Of a stretch of DNA of 64,000 nt, positions 16,154-25,042 are shown piece after piece. The first letter of the stretch is position 1. Every line of letters begins with the position of its first letter. This DNA comes from Bernardetia sp. MNP-M8. GTDB taxonomy: Bacteria; Bacteroidota; Bacteroidia; Cytophagales; Bernardetiaceae. The stretch lies in NCBI RefSeq assembly GCF_037126285.1, contig NZ_CP147012.1:558001-622000 (forward strand). Reading direction: 5' to 3'. Position numbers and translations under genes: made by a program. The notes beneath the pieces are model-generated. The model made no database searches. It worked only from the letters and a program-made list of their open reading frames with translations, and had not been told where the DNA came from.

Positions 16154-17719
16154 TTAAACACGCTCCAAACTACTTTCTGTAATAATTTCACCTGTCATTT
16201 CTTTTGGAATTTCTATATTCATCAAACTCAAAATAGTAGGGGCAATGTCTCCTAGTTTGCCATCTTTGAGAGAATAATTATTCTTTATTGCTTCATTTGA
16301 AAGCAAAAACATAGGAACTTCGTTTGTGGTATGTGCTGTATTTGGCGTTCCATCTTCATTTTTCATTTTATCTGCATTTCCGTGGTCTGCAATAATGATA
16401 ACTTGATAGCCATTTTTCAAAGCTGCTTGAGAAACTTCTTTTGCACAACTGTCTACTGTTTCACAGGCTTTTACGGCAGCCTCAAAAACTCCTGTATGCC
16501 CGACCATATCAGGATTAGCAAAATTTAGACACACAAAATCAGGTTTGTTTTGATTTAAATCTTGTATGACTTTATCTTTTAGTTCAAAAGCACTCATTTC
16601 AGGCTTCAAATCGTAGGTAGCTACTTTTGGAGATGCACACATGATTCTGTTTTCGCCTTCAAATTGTTTTTCTCTTCCTCCCGAGAAAAAGAAAGTAACA
16701 TGAGGATATTTTTCAGTTTCGGCTGCACGAAGTTGAGTTTTATTATTGCTCTCCAAAACTTCTCCTAGCGTATTATTCAAATTTATATCATCAAAGATGA
16801 CTTTGACATTCTTAAAATTCTTATTGTAATTAGTCATTGTAACATAATATACATCTAATTTTTTCATGTCTTGCTCTTCAAAGTCTTGCTGACTCAAGGC
16901 TTGTGTTATTTCTCTACATCTATCTGTACGAAAATTGAAAGCAATTACAACATCATCTTTTTCTATTTTTGCTAAAGGTTCGTTATTTTCATCTGTAATA
17001 ATGATGGGTTTCAAAAACTCATCTGTTACTCCTTCTTTGTATGATTCTTTCAAAGCCAAAACTGCATTTTTCACTTTTTTGCCTTCGCCTTTTACCATTG
17101 CATCATAAGAAAGCTTTACTCTTTCCCATCGGTTATCTCTATCCATTGCATAATAACGACCAACTAAAGAAGCCATTTTTGCATTTGTAGTTTTTAAATG
17201 ATTCTCCAAATCTGTCAAAAAACCTTCTCCTGAATTTGGGTCTGTATCTCTTCCATCTGTAAAACCATGAATAAAAATATTTTTCAAACCAGCTTCTGTA
17301 GCAAGTGAGGTTAGAGCTTTTAGATGAGAAGTATGAGAGTGAACTCCACCTTCTGAAATCAAACCCACAAAGTGAAGTTTTACGCCTTTTTCTTTTGTAT
17401 AACTAAAGGCATTTTGTAGTATTTCATTTTTATCTAATTCATTATTTTGAATAGCAGAATTTATGCGAGCTAAGTTTTGATAAACTACTCTTCCTGCACC
17501 AATATTCATGTGTCCAACTTCTGAGTTTCCCATTTGTCCCTTTGGAAGTCCTACAAACTCACCATCAGTTCTGAGTTTTGAATTTGGATAATTAGTATAT
17601 AAACTATCTACAAAAGGCGTTTTGGCTGCATCAATAGCTGAAACGGTTGCATCTTGAGCAATTCCCCAGCCGTCCAAAATCATTAAAAGGACTTTTTTAG
17701 TATTTTCTGTGTTGTTCAT
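16154..17719 (-). CDS. gpmI: 2,3-bisphosphoglycerate-independent phosphoglycerate mutase
   Basis: Interconverts 3- and 2-phosphoglycerate in glycolysis with two Mn2+ ions. 521 residues, normal for the family. Metal and catalytic marks are LLMILDGWGIAQ (Asp16), GQMGNSEVGHMNIGAGRVVY with phosphoserine Ser66, HFVGLISEGGVHSHTSHLKA, FIHGFTDGRDTDPNSGEGFL, FNFRTDRCREIT, NFANPDMVGHTGVFEAAVKA and IIIADHGNADKM. The gene is monocistronic by spacing. Confidence 0.97.
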   Translation of the reverse strand: MNNTENTKKVLLMILDGWGIAQDATVSAIDAAKTPFVDSLYTNYPNSKLRTDGEFVGLPKGQMGNSEVGHMNIGAGRVVYQNLARINSAIQNNELDKNEILQNAFSYTKEKGVKLHFVGLISEGGVHSHTSHLKALTSLATEAGLKNIFIHGFTDGRDTDPNSGEGFLTDLENHLKTTNAKMASLVGRYYAMDRDNRWERVKLSYDAMVKGEGKKVKNAVLALKESYKEGVTDEFLKPIIITDENNEPLAKIEKDDVVIAFNFRTDRCREITQALSQQDFEEQDMKKLDVYYVTMTNYNKNFKNVKVIFDDINLNNTLGEVLESNNKTQLRAAETEKYPHVTFFFSGGREKQFEGENRIMCASPKVATYDLKPEMSAFELKDKVIQDLNQNKPDFVCLNFANPDMVGHTGVFEAAVKACETVDSCAKEVSQAALKNGYQVIIIADHGNADKMKNEDGTPNTAHTTNEVPMFLLSNEAIKNNYSLKDGKLGDIAPTILSLMNIEIPKEMTGEIITESSLERV

Positions 17720-17835
17720 TTCTTGGTTATTGTATTGTTAGTGATACACCAACAAGGGCTTTATTTTTTATCAAAAACGAAGTTAAAAAAAATACTACAA
17801 AAATTAAGATTATCATCTTGACTTCTTATATAGAG

Positions 17836-18414
17836 CTACCCATTCAATCCTGTCAAATGGTCAGCAAGATGTAAATAATGCGCTCTTTCGTATTGTGATT
17901 TAGAAAGATTCCCATACATAAAATGAGGTTCGTAAGCCGTATTATGATTTTCAAAATCGGAAATAGACTTTCTCACTCTATCAAAAGCAGCTTGTAAGTT
18001 GCCCTCTTTTTCTATTGGCGTAGCATCTGGAATAGGGTCATTTCTATCGTGTATCATATAACCTTGTGCATCAAATTTTTCAAAAACTATCTTTCCTATA
18101 GTATTTTGAATAATTTTTGGACGATGTTTGGGAAATCCTACCAATGAGTATTCTATACTTTGAGCGCAATGAACAAGATTTTGATGCAACGACCAATCTC
18201 CGATTAACTGAATTTTTTTAGGGTCTAACAAGACTATTTTTTCTAATCTATCTAGTTCTTCTTGGGCTTCTTTTAATGACGAGAAAGAAATATTTCTCAG
18301 TATTTCTTTTTTTGTAGATAATTTGTGGTCAAGAGCAAAGCTTCCTCCTGCTGCTCCCACAAGAACAACACCTGATGTAATTGCTCCGATTTTTAAAAAT
18401 TTTCGACGATTCAT
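17836..18414 (-). CDS. Tat-signal DUF1569 protein (DinB-like)
   Basis: 192 residues. The N-terminus MNRRKFLKIGAITSGVVLVG has a twin-arginine RRKFLK motif followed by a hydrophobic stretch, so the folded protein is probably exported by Tat. The rest fits DUF1569, a helical DinB-related family: LIGDWSLHQNLVHCAQSIEY (helix with two His that could bind metal), FPKHRPKIIQ, and a C-terminal HYLHLADHLTGL. Activity is unknown; a cofactor bound before export would explain the Tat signal. Confidence 0.85.
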   Translation of the reverse strand: MNRRKFLKIGAITSGVVLVGAAGGSFALDHKLSTKKEILRNISFSSLKEAQEELDRLEKIVLLDPKKIQLIGDWSLHQNLVHCAQSIEYSLVGFPKHRPKIIQNTIGKIVFEKFDAQGYMIHDRNDPIPDATPIEKEGNLQAAFDRVRKSISDFENHNTAYEPHFMYGNLSKSQYERAHYLHLADHLTGLNG

Positions 18415-18540
18415 AAGTAAGTGTTTTTTAAATTCTGTTTATAACATATAACTCATAATTTACACAAAAAAAATGCTATTTTTCAAAACTTAGTCTATCT
18501 TTTTTTACCTTCGTAGCTGTATATACTCAAACAGCAAATT

Positions 18541-19446
18541 ATGAAAGTTACTGAAAGCGAGCAATTATTATTAAAACACCTTCAAGGAACAATTTCGCCT
18601 TATGAGCGAACTATTTTGATGCGTATAATTGAAGAAGGTGAGGAAGAAGAAGATGCTGAAAAGGCAGAATTACCACCTCAAAAAATTTTGGCATGGGAAG
18701 AAATTTGGCAAAGAACTAATTTAGAAACTCCAAATTTTGATACAAATAATAACTCTGATAAACAAAATAATGAGATTTTATATTTTGAAGAAATTGTAAA
18801 TCAAATCAATCAGAAATTGGGTTTTGAAGATATAGAAAGTAATAAAACAGACAAATCTAAAAAAGAAAAACCAACTCAAAACTCAAGTCAAAATAGAACT
18901 GTTCCATCAGCAACAGCTCTATCAGAACGAAAAGAGTATGAAGAATTTGAAGAGTCTGAACTTAAAAAACGATTAAAAAAACGAAAATCAAAAAATTCTT
19001 GGTTTGCTTTTTCTGTTGTGATTGTTTTTGCTATTGGTTTAGGCATTGGTTTGCAATATCTCAATAGTTATGTAGATAACCAACCAAAAGAATGGCGAGA
19101 CAAACTACTTTCAGATAGCTCAAAAGTACGTTATACAACAGATTCTCGTTTTGTTTTTCCAACTGAATTTAGAAGCGATGAAAGAGCTGTTCAGCTTGTA
19201 GGTTTGGCAGAATTAGAAGTAAAACCAAATTTAATTTCCTTTACATTAGATGCAGGAAGTTTCAGAGTCAAAACCAAAGAAGCTACTTTTGACGTATCTA
19301 GTCAAGATAGTTTGTTTGTTTTTGTGAAAAAAGGAGAAGTTATCGTTTATACTATTTCAGATACACTAGCAAGATTAAAAGAAAATCAATTATTGCGTTA
19401 TCATCCAAAATTAAAAAAATGGGATATTAAAACACTAGAAAAATGA
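18541..19446 (+). CDS. FecR-like single-pass membrane protein (anti-sigma type)
   Basis: 301 residues. A charged cytoplasmic half (1-148) opens with MKVTESEQLLLKHLQGTISP, like the start of anti-sigma factors that ride with ECF sigma factors. One transmembrane segment SWFAFSVVIVFAIGLGIG (about 154-172) follows. The periplasmic part ends in a FecR-type beta domain: FVFPTEFRSDERAVQLVGLA, ELEVKPN, and FRVKTKEATFDVSSQDSLFV. No sigma-factor gene is next to it. The stop overlaps the start of the permease gene by 4 bases (ATGA), so the two are probably co-translated. Confidence 0.78.
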   Translation: MKVTESEQLLLKHLQGTISPYERTILMRIIEEGEEEEDAEKAELPPQKILAWEEIWQRTNLETPNFDTNNNSDKQNNEILYFEEIVNQINQKLGFEDIESNKTDKSKKEKPTQNSSQNRTVPSATALSERKEYEEFEESELKKRLKKRKSKNSWFAFSVVIVFAIGLGIGLQYLNSYVDNQPKEWRDKLLSDSSKVRYTTDSRFVFPTEFRSDERAVQLVGLAELEVKPNLISFTLDAGSFRVKTKEATFDVSSQDSLFVFVKKGEVIVYTISDTLARLKENQLLRYHPKLKKWDIKTLEK

Positions 19447-20732
19447 GTAATTCGGATTCAAAAAATCAACAACAAAATACAGATAAAAAAATGGGTTTCA
19501 ATGCCACTTGGTCTATGGCTGTTGGTGGAATGGTTGGAGGTGGAATTTTTTCTGTTTTGGGAGTTATTATCAGTACAGCAGCAGAATGGGCTTGGCTTAG
19601 TTTTATAATAGCAGGAGTGATTGCACTTATTTCAGCGCATAGTTATGCACAACTTTCTATTACTTATGAAAAAAGTGGTGGAGCTTTTACTTTTCTTTCA
19701 GAAGCTACTCATGAAAAAATAGCCACAAGTTTGTCTTGGATTCTTATTTTAGGCTATATTCTTACTATTTCTGTGTATGCTTTTACTTTCGGACATTATG
19801 TAGCTAATGTGGTAAACTTGGGCGATTGGTTGCCTCGTGTACTTGCTTTTGCTATTATTTTTGGACTTGCACTTATCAATTTTAGAGGTATAGGCGATTC
19901 ATCTAATGTAGAAATTATTACTGTTTGGGGAAAACTCTTTGTTCTTTTAGGTTTGGCTATTTTCGGACTTTCACAATGGGATATGCCACAACTTACAAAA
20001 GGAATTGAACCCAAACCTTGGCATACTGCTATTATTGGGGCAGCTACTATTTTTATGGCGTACGAAGGTTTTCAACTTCTTTCCTATGATTACGACGACA
20101 TGAAAAACCCTAAAAAAACACTTCCTAAAGCTACCATTTCAGCAGTTATTGCAGTTATTGGTATTTATGTTTTGGTTTCTTTGGGTGCAACTATGCTTGT
20201 AGGTGCTGATGTGCTTATCGAAAAAAAGGAGGTGGCTTTAGCTTTAGCAGGAAAACAAGCATTAGGAACAACAGGGCTTATTTTGGTGACAATTGCAGCA
20301 GCATTTTCGACAGGCTCTGCCATTAATGCAACTTTATTTTCAACAGGAAGATTAGTCGAAACAGTAGCACAAAATAAAGATTTACCTTCTTTTTTGGCAA
20401 AAGAAAACAAATCAAAAGTTCCCTTTTATGCCATTTCTATCCTTGCAGCATTAGCTATTTTACTTGCCGTTATTGGTTCTTTGGATAGTTTGGTAGAAGC
20501 TGCTAGTTTGATTTTTCTGATTACTTTCGGAATTGTCAATTATTTAGCTTTCAAGAAAAAAGTAAAGTACCATTGGTTTTGTCTTTTGGGAAGTATAAGC
20601 TGTTTAGCAGCCATTCTGATTTCTTCTTACAGACAGTTTCAAGAAAATCCAATTCCATCAAGTATTGTTTGGGGAATTATTATTTTGATTTTTATTACCA
20701 GTCCTTATCTTTCAAAAAAGATAAAGCAGTAG
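19443..20732 (+). CDS. APC-family amino acid permease
   Basis: Twelve-helix inner-membrane transporter of the amino acid-polyamine-organocation superfamily, 429 residues. The first helix has the substrate-backbone motif MVGGGIFSVLG (GxGIF-like), followed in the second helix region by SAHSYAQLSITYEKSGGAFT, the consensus YAELxxxxPxxGGxY of APC members. FMAYEGFQLLSYDYDDMKNP is the conserved helix-6 segment. The substrate cannot be assigned. It overlaps the upstream FecR-like gene by 4 bases. Confidence 0.92.
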   Translation: MSNSDSKNQQQNTDKKMGFNATWSMAVGGMVGGGIFSVLGVIISTAAEWAWLSFIIAGVIALISAHSYAQLSITYEKSGGAFTFLSEATHEKIATSLSWILILGYILTISVYAFTFGHYVANVVNLGDWLPRVLAFAIIFGLALINFRGIGDSSNVEIITVWGKLFVLLGLAIFGLSQWDMPQLTKGIEPKPWHTAIIGAATIFMAYEGFQLLSYDYDDMKNPKKTLPKATISAVIAVIGIYVLVSLGATMLVGADVLIEKKEVALALAGKQALGTTGLILVTIAAAFSTGSAINATLFSTGRLVETVAQNKDLPSFLAKENKSKVPFYAISILAALAILLAVIGSLDSLVEAASLIFLITFGIVNYLAFKKKVKYHWFCLLGSISCLAAILISSYRQFQENPIPSSIVWGIIILIFITSPYLSKKIKQ

Positions 20733-20855
20733 TTTAGAAATTAGAGAATGAAAATATTATTGAATTATTTTTAATAGTTGAAACTAAAAAATCATCTTTT
20801 TTTTGTAAAACATTCTATATCTTGAGATATTTTTTCATACTTAAATACAAACAAA

Positions 20856-21995
20856 ATGAGTAAATTTATTGCTTTTGCTGATGAATTTGGTACTAATTCT
20901 TTTAAATTTGATATAGGTAGTCATTTTATAGCAGCTAGTGTAATTATCAGAAAAGATGAGTTGGAGGACGTTGAGAAACAAATAGAAGAAATACGTAAAA
21001 AATATTTTCAAACAGGAGAAATAAAATCTAGTAAAGTTTCTGATAATCATCGAAGAAGATTGATTATTCTTGAACAATTAACAAAGATAAATTTTACAGT
21101 TTATGGAGTTGTAGTTGATAAAAGAAAATTATATGGAGAAGGTTTTAAATATAAAAAGTCCTTTTATAAGTTTTTAAATGGTCTTTTATACAAAGAGTTA
21201 TTTAGAACATTCCCTCAATTAGAATTAAAAGTAGATGAACATGGAGGAAATGATTTTATGAAAGGATTTAAAAGCTATGTAGAAGAAAACCATATTCGTG
21301 ATTTATTCTCTGGCTCTGAATTTCATATAAAGAAAAGTCATAATGAGTTAGGCGTTCAATTAGCTGATTTCATTGCAGGTACATTAGGGTTTATTTTTGA
21401 TGAAACAAAAAAATCTAATAAATCAGATGAATTTTTAGAGATTTTGAATAATAAATTGATAAGTTTAAATCGTTTCCCTAGAGAATTCAATATAAAAGAT
21501 CTTGATGAGGATGTAACATTTTCTGAAGACAACAAAATTATAGCGAATCTTAGTTTAACAAGAATATTTGATTTTATAGATAGAGCAAAAGGTAATAAAG
21601 AAAATGAAAGAGATAAAATCAATTTCTTAAAACTACTTTTATTATTTCATCAGTCAAAACATCATAAAGAATATACTACTTCAGGAGAATTTATCAAACA
21701 TCTAAACATAAACCGTGATAAAAAAATTAGTAAACAATATTTCAGTTCTAAAATTATTGCTAGTTTAAGAGATGACGGAATTATACTTGCAAGTAGTAGA
21801 AGTGGTTATAAAATTCCAACATCTTCGGATGAACTAAAAAAGTTTATAAATCATAGTAACGATATGATTTTACCGTTATTAAAGCGAGTAGAGGATTGTA
21901 GAAATGCAGTTCTACTTGCTACTAACAAAGATTATGATATATTAAATGAGCCAAAATTTCATAAATTGAAATCTATAATAGATAAAACTAAATAA
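20856..21995 (+). CDS. DUF3800 protein with C-terminal winged-helix-like extension
   Basis: 379 residues. DUF3800 marks: FIAFADEFGTNSF at the N-terminus (usually Y.DESG), VDEHGGNDFMKGF in the middle, and GVQLADFIAGTLGFIF at the end of the domain. These are conserved acidic positions of an RNase H-like core, suggesting but not proving nuclease activity. From about residue 245 an additional helical part contains EYTTSGEFIKHLNINRDKKI and a strand pair IILASSRSGYKI that read like a winged-helix DNA-binding module. DUF3800 genes are frequent near mobile elements and defence genes; here the neighbours are housekeeping. Confidence 0.85.
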   Translation: MSKFIAFADEFGTNSFKFDIGSHFIAASVIIRKDELEDVEKQIEEIRKKYFQTGEIKSSKVSDNHRRRLIILEQLTKINFTVYGVVVDKRKLYGEGFKYKKSFYKFLNGLLYKELFRTFPQLELKVDEHGGNDFMKGFKSYVEENHIRDLFSGSEFHIKKSHNELGVQLADFIAGTLGFIFDETKKSNKSDEFLEILNNKLISLNRFPREFNIKDLDEDVTFSEDNKIIANLSLTRIFDFIDRAKGNKENERDKINFLKLLLLFHQSKHHKEYTTSGEFIKHLNINRDKKISKQYFSSKIIASLRDDGIILASSRSGYKIPTSSDELKKFINHSNDMILPLLKRVEDCRNAVLLATNKDYDILNEPKFHKLKSIIDKTK

Positions 21996-22045
21996 TTTTG
22001 TAAATCTAAAAATTCTTATCGTTTTTTGTATAAAAAAAAGCAAAC

Positions 22046-22079
22046 AAACCCTAAGGAACTATGAAGTCCCTTAGGGTTT
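22046..22079. terminator. CCCTAAGG palindromic repeat, terminator of DUF3800 gene (copy 1)
   Basis: AAACCCTAAGG (22046-22056) pairs with CCTTAGGGTTT (22069-22079). The same unit including the loop word ACTATGAAG recurs at 32190-32221. It lies 50 bp past the DUF3800 stop and 16 bp before murC. Confidence 0.7.
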
Positions 22080-22094
22080 AAAACTATAAAAATA

Positions 22095-23549
22095 ATGAAC
22101 GCTCAAAATATACAATTAGAAAACATAAAATACGTTTATTTCATCGGCATTGGTGGAATTGGAATGAGTGCCATTGCTCGTTGGTTTGCTCACAATCAAA
22201 AAACGGTGGCAGGTTACGACAAAACAAAAACACCTCTTACTCAGAACCTTGAAAATGAAGGAATCAAAATTCATTTTGAAGATAATGTCGACCAAATTCC
22301 AAAAGAAGTAAGAGAATTTCCAGACGAAACGCTTATCGTAATTACACCTGCTGTTCCTAGTTCACATTCTGAACTGTTATTTTTTCAAAGAAATGGCTAT
22401 ACCATTCTCAAACGAGCTGCTGTTTTGGGACTTCTCACTCACTCTTTAAAAACAATTGCCGTTGCAGGAACACATGGAAAAACAACTACTTCGACAATGG
22501 TAGCACATCTTTTGAAAGAAGGTGGAATAAATTGTACAGCTTTTTTGGGTGGAATTTCGGCTAATTTTAATTCAAATTTGGTAGTCAATGATATAAATAA
22601 TACTGATGAAGTTTGGGCAGTTGTGGAGGCTGATGAGTTTGACCGTTCATTTTTGCATTTGTATCCAACGATTGCCATAGTTACCTCAACTGATGCCGAC
22701 CATTTGGATATTTATGGAGAAAAGACAGAACTTGAAAAGTCATTTGGCGATTTTGTAAGTCAAGTAAAAGAAAATGGTCTTTTGTTCGCTCAAAATAATA
22801 TAGCTGATTCAGTTAAAGATTCGCTACATGAAAATGTAGAATTGATAAATTACAGTTCTAGTAATAAAACTCAAATTTATGCTGAGAATATTTGTTTAGA
22901 TGAACTTCAAAAAGATTCATGTCGTTTTGATTTTGTAGATACTCAAAAAAATGAAAGAATAGAAAATCTACAACTCTTTATGCCTGGATTTCATAATGTG
23001 GAAAATATGTGTGCTGCCATTGCTGTAGCTCGTGAACTTAATATTTCTACTGAAAAAATTAGAAATACAGTAGCTAGTTTTAAAGGTGTCAAAAGACGTT
23101 TTGAGTATGTTTTTAGAAGCAAACAAATTACTTATATTGATGACTATGCACATCATCCAACCGAAATTTCGGCTTTACTTTCTTCTATCAAACATTTATA
23201 TCCAAATAAAAAAGTAACTGCTATTTTTCAGCCTCATTTATTTTCACGCACTAGAGATTTTCAAGAAGGCTTTGCTGAGAGTTTGAGTTTGGAAAATCCT
23301 AATGACCAACTTATTTTACTTAATATTTATCCAGCAAGAGAATTGCCAATTGAAGGAATTACTTCAGATATTATTTTAGAGCAAACAAAAGCTAAAAATA
23401 AAATATTACTTTCTGATACCGAATTACTTACTTATATAGAAGATAAAATTAATAAAAATGAGGTAGAAATTTTGCTGACAATAGGTGCAGGAGATATAGA
23501 CCGTTTTGTCAAACCACTATCTGATTTTTTACACAAAAAAATATTTTAA
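22095..23549 (+). CDS. murC: UDP-N-acetylmuramate--L-alanine ligase
   Basis: Adds L-alanine to UDP-MurNAc with ATP in cytoplasmic peptidoglycan synthesis. 484 residues. The first domain has VYFIGIGGIGMSAIARWF (UDP-sugar binding); the central ATPase domain has AVAGTHGKTTTSTMVA (P-loop, 125-130) and VEADEFDRSFLHLYP. DADHLDIYG is the catalytic Asp/His segment. The C-terminal domain has DDYAHHPTEISALL and FQPHLFSRTRDFQEGFAESL. The full D-ADDYAHHP motif and the length favour MurC over the recycling ligase Mpl. It is not in a dcw cluster here. Confidence 0.94.
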   Translation: MNAQNIQLENIKYVYFIGIGGIGMSAIARWFAHNQKTVAGYDKTKTPLTQNLENEGIKIHFEDNVDQIPKEVREFPDETLIVITPAVPSSHSELLFFQRNGYTILKRAAVLGLLTHSLKTIAVAGTHGKTTTSTMVAHLLKEGGINCTAFLGGISANFNSNLVVNDINNTDEVWAVVEADEFDRSFLHLYPTIAIVTSTDADHLDIYGEKTELEKSFGDFVSQVKENGLLFAQNNIADSVKDSLHENVELINYSSSNKTQIYAENICLDELQKDSCRFDFVDTQKNERIENLQLFMPGFHNVENMCAAIAVARELNISTEKIRNTVASFKGVKRRFEYVFRSKQITYIDDYAHHPTEISALLSSIKHLYPNKKVTAIFQPHLFSRTRDFQEGFAESLSLENPNDQLILLNIYPARELPIEGITSDIILEQTKAKNKILLSDTELLTYIEDKINKNEVEILLTIGAGDIDRFVKPLSDFLHKKIF

Positions 23550-23660
23550 ATTTTATCAAACCTTTTTTGGTAGTTGCCGTTAATTATACAAGCAATGACC
23601 ATTAATATAAGTCATTTTTAAAATTGCTTCATTTTTTTAAACTATAATTTTTATATTCCT

Positions 23661-24212
23661 ATGAAATTCCAAGAAAACCTTAAAGACGCTCAAAATAAAG
23701 TCAAAAATAGAGTTGATAATTTTGATTTTGATTCAGTAAAAAATGATGCTAGACATTTAGCTCATGATGTACAGGATTATGCAAAACATAAAGCAGAAGA
23801 TGTAAAAGAAACATTGACTGATAGCGTAGAAAAGTTTATTCCTCTAGCTCTTGCAGCCTATGGTGGAATCAAAACTTTCTATGGTAACCAAAAAGACAAA
23901 TATACAGAAAGTGATAACAGTTCAAGTGCAGCAACAAACGCTCTTCTATTTGTAGCAGGTGCAGCAATTGGTGCAACTGTTGGTATTTTATTAGCTCCAG
24001 CAAAAGGTTCTGAAACTCGTGAACGCATTTCAGGCGAAACAAAAAGAGTGGTTGCAAATGCAGAAGCAAAAGGCAAAAAACTTGCTAATGAAGCACAAGA
24101 TATTATCAATAAAAATACAGAAGCTGTAAAAACGAAATTTCAAGAAGGAAAACAAAAAGCTACTACATTAGCTAACAATGCTAAAGAAAAAGCAAATTCT
24201 AGTGTAAACTAA
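23661..24212 (+). CDS. YtxH-domain stress-type protein
   Basis: 183 residues, highly charged. N-terminal amphipathic helices (FQENLKDAQNKVKNRVDNFD and on, about 1-60) resemble LEA/apolipoprotein-type repeats. The YtxH part is at about 92-125: LFVAGAAIGATVGILLAPAK, then GSETRERI. This is a glycine-rich hydrophobic segment followed by the APxKGxExR motif. Helical K/A/E repeats follow. YtxH proteins are small stress-associated proteins of unknown mechanism. A strong hairpin terminator follows at 24257-24290. Confidence 0.88.
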   Translation: MKFQENLKDAQNKVKNRVDNFDFDSVKNDARHLAHDVQDYAKHKAEDVKETLTDSVEKFIPLALAAYGGIKTFYGNQKDKYTESDNSSSAATNALLFVAGAAIGATVGILLAPAKGSETRERISGETKRVVANAEAKGKKLANEAQDIINKNTEAVKTKFQEGKQKATTLANNAKEKANSSVN

Positions 24213-24256
24213 AAAATTCTCTCTTTTTATTTTATTTATTAAGTGAAATAAAAATC

Positions 24257-24290
24257 AAAACCAAGATTTAGTAAAATAAATCTTGGTTTT
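24257..24290. terminator. Hairpin terminator after the YtxH gene
   Basis: AAAACCAAGATTTA (24257-24270) pairs perfectly with TAAATCTTGGTTTT (24277-24290), followed by T residues. Confidence 0.75.
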
Positions 24291-24468
24291 TTTTGTGCCT
24301 AGTACAGGATTCTTTCATTCTTTAGTAAAAAAGATGGTAATTTAGTATATTTAATAGTGTTAGTAGTTTATTTTTTACAATTTTTAGACGTAATAACTAA
24401 AATTATGGATTGATTTTAGTGGATTATAACTTAGAAAACATCCTATTACACACAATTAATTATAATTT

Positions 24469-24972
24469 ATGAAAGATAAAAATTTACTCTTTTTGTTTCC
24501 CCTTTTATGTATTATTTTATCTTCATTCAATTTTTATCATTTAGAGTCAAAATCAGTAGAGAATGAAGTGTTTTTAGGCTCAATTCCTAGAAAAGACCGA
24601 GATTGTATTGTAGAAAATTATCAAAAAATAGAACTTTGTCTGATCGAAACATTTAGTAAAGAATGGTATGATGATTTGTGTGAACAAGATAAAGCAAGTA
24701 ATCATCGCTTCTATTTTCATATTATTACCAATTCTCAAGGAAAAATTCTAACTATAGAAAAAGACAAACTTTTTAAGGGAATGACAGAATACGAATTCGA
24801 ACAGTTTGCTCTTAGCTTTAAAAGAAATTATGATGTTTGTATCTTTCCTCCTCGTGGAAGCACTTTGCAAGAGTTTAAAGCAAAACATGGAAACCGTTTG
24901 CCTTTTACTTTTCTCTATTTTCCTAGTAAAACCCGTGCTTTTTTGGAAAACTGGAGGTTAAATAATGGGTAA
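24469..24972 (+). CDS. Hypothetical exported or membrane-anchored protein
   Basis: 167 residues, not recognised. Residues 6-22 (LLFLFPLLCIILSSF) form a signal peptide or anchor. The mature part has five cysteines in spaced pairs (RDCIVENY, IELCLIETF, DLCEQD, VCIFPPRG), which suggests disulfides in the periplasm. HRFYFHIITNSQGKILTIEK reads as a beta hairpin. It stands alone between the YtxH and BCCT genes with no conserved neighbour that suggests a function. Confidence 0.7.
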   Translation: MKDKNLLFLFPLLCIILSSFNFYHLESKSVENEVFLGSIPRKDRDCIVENYQKIELCLIETFSKEWYDDLCEQDKASNHRFYFHIITNSQGKILTIEKDKLFKGMTEYEFEQFALSFKRNYDVCIFPPRGSTLQEFKAKHGNRLPFTFLYFPSKTRAFLENWRLNNG

Positions 24973-25042
24973 TTCAAAAAATAAAATAAATATATAAACG
25001 CCCTTGTAAACAAAAATCTAAGATTGACTTAGTATTTATTTT

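Noticed and set aside
23869-24109. Antisense frames in the YtxH gene
   Set aside because: Alanine- and lysine-rich codons give long open frames on the other strand; products are leucine/histidine or serine/alanine runs without family signature.
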